The notes under the pieces were generated by a model that saw only the letters and a program-made list of their open reading frames with translations, had not been told where the DNA came from and searched no databases. Source: JANOYC01 sp031428675 (lineage in GTDB: Bacteria > Actinomycetota > Actinomycetes > Actinomycetales > Microbacteriaceae). Taken from it: a DNA stretch of 5,195 nucleotides. Shown piece after piece: positions 1-5,195 of the stretch (its first letter is position 1; every line of letters begins with the position of its first letter). The stretch is from the NCBI GenBank assembly GCA_031428675.1, contig JANOYC010000070.1, positions 1 to 5,195 on the forward strand. Reading direction: 5' to 3'. The position numbers and the translations under genes are program-made.

Positions 1-67
1 CACCGCACCCACGCACGACGCTCGCACCCCACCCCGCACCCCCACCCCCGCCGACAATTGAGCAGTC
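1..67. other. C-rich leader upstream of pcrA
   Basis: This short stretch before the helicase start is strongly C- and A-rich on the + strand and contains no recognisable gene end. A weak -10-like hexamer, GACAAT at 53-58, lies nine bases before the pcrA ATG; I see no -35 partner at the right distance, which is occupied by C-tracts. If that hexamer is real, the transcript would have almost no leader, something common in actinobacteria, and no good Shine-Dalgarno sequence is visible before the ATG. This is inference only; the true promoter may lie left of the window. Confidence 0.35.
27..49 (-). other. G-quadruplex / i-motif candidate upstream of pcrA
   Basis: Four C-tracts of 4, 4, 5 and 5 bases (27-30, 32-35, 39-43, 45-49) are separated by loops of only 1, 3 and 1 bases. 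On the minus strand this is a textbook G4+ quadruplex motif with very short loops. It ends 18 bases before the pcrA start codon. Seen directly in sequence; folding and any regulatory role are inferred. Confidence 0.6.
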
Positions 68-2740
68 ATGACGTTTATCATCGAGCCCACCGATCCGGGT
101 CGTCCGGGCTCGGGAAACGGTCAGAGTGACCCGCTCCTCGACGGACTGAATCCGCAGCAACGCCAAGCGGTCGAGTACCGCGGGCCCGCGCTCCTCATCA
201 TCGCTGGAGCCGGATCAGGCAAGACGAGCGTGCTCACGCGCCGCATCGCGAGCCTCCTCCGCGGCGGCGAGGCGTGGCCGAGCCAGATCCTCGCGATCAC
301 CTTCACCAACAAGGCCGCCGCCGAAATGCGCGAGCGCGTCGAGCACCTCGTCGGGCAGACCGCGCAAGGCATGTGGATCTCTACGTTCCACTCCGCGTGC
401 GTGCGCATTCTCCGCCGTGAAGCCGAAGTCTTCGGCTTCACCAAGAGCTTCACGATCTACGACTCCGCCGATTCCCGCGCGCTCATCAAGCGGCTCATCA
501 AAGAATTGGATGCCGACACCTTCGGCTTTACGGTCGCCGGCGTCGCGGGCAAGATTTCCAAACTCAAGAACGAGCTTGCCGACGCCGATTCCTACGCACG
601 TCAGGCCAACTTCAACGACCCCGCCGAGGCGATCTTCGTAGAGATCTTCCGGCAATATCAAGCCAATCTGACCCGCGCGAACGCGTTCGACTTCGATGAT
701 CTAATCGCGCAGACCGTCTACCTTTTCCGGGCGTTCCCGCAGATCGCCGCCCAATATCAGCGTCGGTTCCGGCACATCCTCGTCGACGAGTACCAGGACA
801 CCAACCACGCCCAGTACGCACTCATCCGCGAACTCACCCGGCCGGTCGATGCGAACGCGCTGCCCGAAGACCTGCGCCGTCCAGACGGCTTCGACGGCGC
901 ATCCCTCACCGTCGTCGGTGACAGCGACCAGTCGATCTACGCATTCCGCGGGGCAGACATCCGCAACATCGTCGAGTTCGAGCGTGACTTTCCGCGCTCG
1001 AGCGTGATCCTGCTCGAGCAAAACTACCGCTCGACGCAGAACATCCTCACCGCGGCGAACTCGGTCATCTCGAACAACTTCGACCGTAAAGACAAGAAGC
1101 TGTTCACGACCGTCGGCGACGGGCACAAGATTGTCGGCTTCACCGGCTACAGCCAACACGACGAAGCGCAATTCATTGCGGATGAGATCACCGCCCTGCA
1201 CGAACTCGGCGTCGATTACAAAGACATCGCGGTCTTCTATCGCACCAACTCGCAGACGCGAGCGCTCGAGGAGATCTTCATCCGATCGGCGCTGCCGTAC
1301 CGCGTACTCGGCGGCACCAAGTTCTACGAGCGAGCTGAGATCAAGGATGCGATGGCCTACCTCGTGTCGGTCGCGAATCCGCGTGACCCGCTTGCGCTGC
1401 GCCGCATCATGAACGTGCCCAAGCGCGGCATCGGCCCCGCGACCGAGGCGGCGCTGCAGGTCTACGCCGACCGCACCGAGACCACGCTGCGCGATGCGAT
1501 GCGCAACGCTGGCGAACTCGGGCTCGGGCCGAAGGTCACCGGCGCGATCGTGTCGCTCGCGAAGATCCTCGACGAGGTCGGAGCCATGGTCGATCCGCCC
1601 GAAGGGTCCGCAGTGCCGCCGGCGTCGGCATCCGAAGCGCTCGGTGCGCTGTTGCAGCGCACGGGGTTCATTGAGTCGTTGCGCGCATCACGCGACCCGC
1701 AAGACGAGGCGCGTGCCGAGAACGTCGAAGAGCTTCTGTCGGTGACGAAGGAATTTCAGAAGAACAATCCGGATGGCACGCTTCTCGATTTCCTCACCGA
1801 GGTCTCGCTTGTCGCGGCCGCTGATGAGATCGACGATTCGAGCGGAACGGTGTCGCTGATGACCTTGCACACGGCAAAGGGTCTCGAATACGAAGCGGTG
1901 TTCCTGACCGGCGTCGAAGAAGATCTGTTGCCGCACCGAATGTCTGCGGGCGAACCGGGTGGCCCGGCTGAAGAGCGTCGGTTGTTCTACGTCGGTATCA
2001 CGCGTGCCCGCACACGGCTGTATTTGTCGCTCGCGATGACGCGTGCGCAGTTCGGCGAGGTGTCGGTCGCGATGCCGAGTCGCTATTTGCAAGAGATCCC
2101 AGCCGACCTCATCGATTGGCGTCAATCGCCCGGCATGGCGAACTCCCGCGGGGGAACGCAGCCGCGGGCGCTTAATGCCAATCGCGGCGGATTTGGCTCC
2201 GGCGGATACGAGTCTGGCGAGTCTGGCGGGTCTGGCGGGTCGGGCGGGTCTGGCGGGTCTGGTTCTGGTAGGTCTGCTGGGTCTGGCTACGGTTCGGGTG
2301 GGGCTGGTAGGTCTGCTGGGTCTGGGTCTGCTGGTTCGGGTGGGGCTGGTTACGGTTCGGCGGGTGCGGTCGGTGCCGGGCGTCGACGGCGATCGAGCTC
2401 TGGCGATGATTCCGAGAGCGGATTTACCGGATTTTCCGGTTCGGCGGGTTATGCGCCTGGTTCCGGCGGGCCGAGCGCGACCGCGCTTGCGCGTGCCGCT
2501 CGTAACGCCGAGCGCGCCGGCACGCAAAAGACCGAGTGGGCGAACAAGGTCACCGGAACCGTGCGCGACAACGGCGACTTGACTCTCGCTGAGGGCGATC
2601 GCATCCGGCATGTCGATTTCGGTGACGGTCGCGTCGCTCGCGTCACCGGCGAGGGCGCGAAGCGCATCGCCGAAGTCAATTTCGACTCGGCAGGGCGTAA
2701 GCGGCTACTCATCAAAGTCGCGCCCATCGAGAAGCTTTAG
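68..2740 (+). CDS. pcrA: ATP-dependent DNA helicase PcrA/UvrD (SF1A)
   Basis: This gene encodes a 3'-5' ATP-dependent DNA helicase/translocase of the cytoplasm, of the UvrD/PcrA/Rep family, which acts in nucleotide excision and mismatch repair, recombinase removal and transcription-replication conflicts. The 890-residue product shows a Q motif (LNPQQRQAV, 27-35), Walker A AGAGSGKT (46-53), motif Ia (TFTNKAAAEMRERV, 78-91), Walker B VDEYQDTN (239-246), motif III VVGDSDQSIYAFRG (282-295), motif IV EQNYRST (317-323), motif V TLHTAKGLE (599-607) and motif VI YVGITRAR (641-648) with arginine R646. Domain 1B falls at about 116-205 and 2B at about 426-590. A Gly/Ser/Arg-rich linker (about 690-830) precedes a Tudor-like C-terminal domain (about 841-890, GDRIRHVDFGDGRV), which in family members binds RNA polymerase. 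At 890 residues it is longer than typical PcrA (about 720-780), mostly because of this linker. The ATG at 68 gives a normal family N-terminus, although no strong ribosome binding site precedes it. The product has only one cysteine (C111). UvrD1, PcrA and UvrD are interchangeable names here. Confidence 0.97.
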   Translation: MTFIIEPTDPGRPGSGNGQSDPLLDGLNPQQRQAVEYRGPALLIIAGAGSGKTSVLTRRIASLLRGGEAWPSQILAITFTNKAAAEMRERVEHLVGQTAQGMWISTFHSACVRILRREAEVFGFTKSFTIYDSADSRALIKRLIKELDADTFGFTVAGVAGKISKLKNELADADSYARQANFNDPAEAIFVEIFRQYQANLTRANAFDFDDLIAQTVYLFRAFPQIAAQYQRRFRHILVDEYQDTNHAQYALIRELTRPVDANALPEDLRRPDGFDGASLTVVGDSDQSIYAFRGADIRNIVEFERDFPRSSVILLEQNYRSTQNILTAANSVISNNFDRKDKKLFTTVGDGHKIVGFTGYSQHDEAQFIADEITALHELGVDYKDIAVFYRTNSQTRALEEIFIRSALPYRVLGGTKFYERAEIKDAMAYLVSVANPRDPLALRRIMNVPKRGIGPATEAALQVYADRTETTLRDAMRNAGELGLGPKVTGAIVSLAKILDEVGAMVDPPEGSAVPPASASEALGALLQRTGFIESLRASRDPQDEARAENVEELLSVTKEFQKNNPDGTLLDFLTEVSLVAAADEIDDSSGTVSLMTLHTAKGLEYEAVFLTGVEEDLLPHRMSAGEPGGPAEERRLFYVGITRARTRLYLSLAMTRAQFGEVSVAMPSRYLQEIPADLIDWRQSPGMANSRGGTQPRALNANRGGFGSGGYESGESGGSGGSGGSGGSGSGRSAGSGYGSGGAGRSAGSGSAGSGGAGYGSAGAVGAGRRRRSSSGDDSESGFTGFSGSAGYAPGSGGPSATALARAARNAERAGTQKTEWANKVTGTVRDNGDLTLAEGDRIRHVDFGDGRVARVTGEGAKRIAEVNFDSAGRKRLLIKVAPIEKL
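2213..2257 (+). repeat. Tandem 9-bp repeat encoding Ser-Gly-Gly units in pcrA
   Basis: Five consecutive 9-base units of the form TCTGGCGGG run in frame here; the first ends in GAG instead of GGG and the fourth begins TCG. They encode SGE followed by four SGG units (residues 716-730). The near-identity of the units at the DNA level suggests recent expansion by slippage, and because the unit is a multiple of three, changes in copy number keep the frame. The GGG runs at 2228-2257 also make a G-quadruplex motif on the coding strand and hence in the mRNA. Confidence 0.85.
2265..2350 (+). repeat. Longer direct repeats in the PcrA Gly/Ser linker
   Basis: A 22-bp segment at 2265-2286 recurs exactly at 2304-2325 (39-bp offset), encoding the core GRSAGS twice. 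An 18-bp segment, GGTTCGGGTGGGGCTGGT, occurs at 2291-2308 and again at 2333-2350 (42-bp offset). These interleaved repeats show that the flexible linker grew by duplication of blocks, not only of 9-bp units. Codon choice in this stretch (many TCT, GGT and GGG) differs from the GGC- and C-ending pattern of the helicase core. Confidence 0.8.
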
Positions 2741-2761
2741 TTCTTCTCTTCTCGTCTCTTC

Positions 2762-2808
2762 CGCCGCGCCCGCAGCCCCGCCGCCGCGGCGCACGCCGCG
2801 CCCGCAGC
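2762..2808 (+). repeat. 15-bp direct repeat downstream of pcrA
   Basis: The sequence CGCCGCGCCCGCAGC occurs exactly at 2762-2776 and 2794-2808, a 32-bp offset. It begins 22 bases after the pcrA stop codon. The spacer and second copy include the GC-rich hairpin described separately. In such GC-rich DNA a 15-bp exact repeat is notable but could reflect biased composition. Confidence 0.65.
2785..2800 (+). terminator. Possible U-less terminator hairpin after pcrA
   Basis: CGCGGC (2785-2790) and GCCGCG (2795-2800) form a perfect 6-bp stem around a GCAC tetraloop, about 45 bases after the pcrA stop. No T-tract follows, so it is not a canonical intrinsic terminator; actinobacterial terminators often lack a T-tract, but the call remains weak. 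Rho-dependent termination in the surrounding C-rich, G-poor transcript is an equally plausible alternative. Confidence 0.3.
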
Positions 2809-2892
2809 GTCCGCCCCACGCGTACCCCACGCCCCCGCTTTTGTACCCCAATATGCGCACGCCCCGCCCCCGACGTTCCCGCTCACGCACCG

Positions 2893-2923
2893 CCATTTGC
2901 GGGGAATACTCACCATTTGCGGG
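2893..2923 (+). promoter_or_regulatory. Tandem 11-bp repeat, possible operator
   Basis: CCATTTGCGGG is present exactly at 2893-2903 and 2913-2923. The 20-bp period is close to two turns of the helix, so a protein bound at both copies would lie on about the same face of the DNA. The pair ends about 24 bases upstream of the -35 box proposed for the glycosyltransferase gene, where an activator or upstream repressor site would be expected. The repeat is seen directly; the regulatory role is inferred. Confidence 0.45.
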
Positions 2924-2924
2924 C

Positions 2925-2947
2925 ATCCACTGTCCCCCGAAGTGGGT
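2925..2947 (+). promoter_or_regulatory. Inverted repeat abutting the -35 box
   Basis: CCACT (2927-2931) and AGTGG (2941-2945) are perfect inverted copies around a 9-base spacer. The arms extend to 7 pairs (2925-2931 and 2941-2947) if one T-G mismatch (2926/2946) is allowed. The right arm touches the proposed -35 hexamer at 2947, so a bound dimeric regulator could block RNA polymerase. Short arms make chance occurrence quite possible. Confidence 0.35.
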
Positions 2948-2975
2948 AGACGCTGAGTGTATGCGCTCGTATAGT
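2947..2975 (+). promoter_or_regulatory. Sigma-70-type promoter of the glycosyltransferase gene
   Basis: A -35 box TAGACG (2947-2952, four of six consensus bases) and a -10 box TATAGT (2970-2975, five of six) are separated by exactly 17 bp. Transcription would begin at about 2980-2983, in a run of G, giving a leader of about 75 bases before the start codon at 3057. TATAGT stands out in this GC-rich DNA, and the position fits an independent transcription unit for the glycosyltransferase. Confidence 0.6.
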
Positions 2976-3010
2976 CTTGGGGTCGCGTGGCACTCGTCGA
3001 TAGGTCACGC

Positions 3011-3026
3011 CGCCTAGGGGTAGGCG
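3011..3026 (+). promoter_or_regulatory. Leader hairpin before the glycosyltransferase
   Basis: CGCCTA (3011-3016) and TAGGCG (3021-3026) form a perfect 6-bp stem with a GGGG loop in the predicted 5' leader, ending 30 bases before the start codon. It does not cover the ribosome binding site and has no T-tract. The G4 loop could pair with C-rich RNA elsewhere, or the palindrome could act as a DNA operator downstream of the transcription start. I could not match it to a known riboswitch. Confidence 0.4.
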
Positions 3027-3045
3027 CTCGGCACCGGTAAACGTC

Positions 3046-3052
3046 AGGGGGG
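3046..3052 (+). promoter_or_regulatory. Ribosome binding site selecting ATG 3057
   Basis: AGGGGGG at 3046-3052 is a purine-rich Shine-Dalgarno-like sequence. The AGGGG core (3046-3050) lies 6 bases before ATG 3057 but only 3 before the adjacent in-frame GTG 3054, so the ATG is the better start. The upstream frame closes at TAG 3021-3023. Confidence 0.6.
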
Positions 3053-3056
3053 CGTG

Positions 3057-5195
<2,139 letters not shown>

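Larger units (their letters stand above)
2741..3056. other. Intergenic region between pcrA and the glycosyltransferase
   Basis: This 316-base gap has no convincing gene. Its left half (2741-2890) is pyrimidine- and C-rich, with short repeats such as GTACCCCA at 2822 and 2843 (21-bp offset) and CGCCGCGCCCGCAGC at 2762 and 2794. Its right half is less biased and holds the likely promoter, operator-like repeats and leader hairpin of the glycosyltransferase gene. A reading frame of 55 codons from the ATG at 2853 to 3017 has an unconvincing Arg/Pro-rich composition and no ribosome binding site, so I do not call it. Confidence 0.7.

Noticed and set aside
2213..2350. CRISPR array or mobile repeat in the repeat-rich part of pcrA
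   Set aside because: The repeats are short, contiguous or overlapping, in frame, and encode a coherent Gly/Ser linker leading into a normal Tudor domain; there are no unique spacers.
1688..2611. A 307-codon minus-strand frame inside pcrA
   Set aside because: It is the antisense shadow of the helicase C-terminus and Gly/Ser linker, composed of RP/TRT low-complexity sequence with no family motif.
2782..2791. Palindrome CGCCGCGGCG as an operator
   Set aside because: A 10-bp palindrome of only G and C is expected often in such GC-rich DNA, and it sits next to the pcrA 3' end, away from any promoter.
2853..3017. Possible small protein in the intergenic gap on the + strand
   Set aside because: The frame is the tail of a longer frame that overlaps the pcrA 3' end, lacks a ribosome binding site, is Arg/Pro-rich, and runs across the likely promoter.
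2976..3056. c-di-GMP or c-di-AMP riboswitch in the glycosyltransferase leader
   Set aside because: GGTCACGC superficially resembles the start of a c-di-GMP-I aptamer, and regulation of a cellulose synthase would fit, but the leader is too short (about 75 bases) and I cannot find the remaining conserved segments such as the tetraloop-receptor stems.
3054..3056. GTG start codon for the glycosyltransferase
   Set aside because: It is in frame and adjacent to ATG 3057, but lies only 3 bases from the AGGGG core, which is too close; the ATG has the better spacing.

Overview
This window looks like chromosomal DNA from a high-GC actinobacterium, probably Microbacteriaceae or a close relative. That placement is inferred from strong G/C third positions, actinobacterial-type protein sequences and C-rich intergenic DNA; no rRNA or other taxonomic marker is present. 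It holds two genes on the + strand. The first (68-2740) is a complete PcrA/UvrD-type superfamily 1 DNA helicase. The second (from 3057 to the right edge) is a nearly complete, multi-pass membrane, processive family 2 glycosyltransferase of the cellulose synthase (BcsA-like) type. It has no stop codon before the window ends, so its C-terminal tail is not visible.

Region by region: 1-67 is a C-rich leader carrying four closely spaced C-tracts, which form a G-quadruplex motif on the minus strand just upstream of pcrA. pcrA has all helicase motifs, a long Gly/Ser/Arg-rich linker built from recent-looking DNA repeats, and a C-terminal Tudor-like domain. The 316-base intergenic stretch (2741-3056) contains a GC-rich hairpin and a 15-bp direct repeat after pcrA. 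It also contains an 11-bp direct repeat with 20-bp period, a good sigma-70-type promoter (TAGACG, 17 bp, TATAGT) with an inverted repeat abutting its -35 box, a perfect hairpin in the predicted 5' leader, and a purine-rich ribosome binding site for the glycosyltransferase. The glycosyltransferase shows DDG, DAD, TED, QxxRW and FxVTxK motifs. About 200 residues, part helical and part Pro/Ser/Asp low-complexity, are inserted between the GSN acceptor-side motif and TED.

Nothing links the two genes functionally. They appear to be separate transcription units, with PcrA acting in DNA repair and replication/transcription conflict resolution, and the glycosyltransferase making and exporting a surface polysaccharide (cellulose or another beta-glucan). 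No mobile element, tRNA, rRNA or CRISPR array was seen. The most interesting signals are the long insert in the glycosyltransferase, its pure hexanucleotide repeat (nine C4 tracts), the repeat-built linker of PcrA, and the compact regulatory region before the glycosyltransferase. I do not see convincing evidence of a wholly new system.
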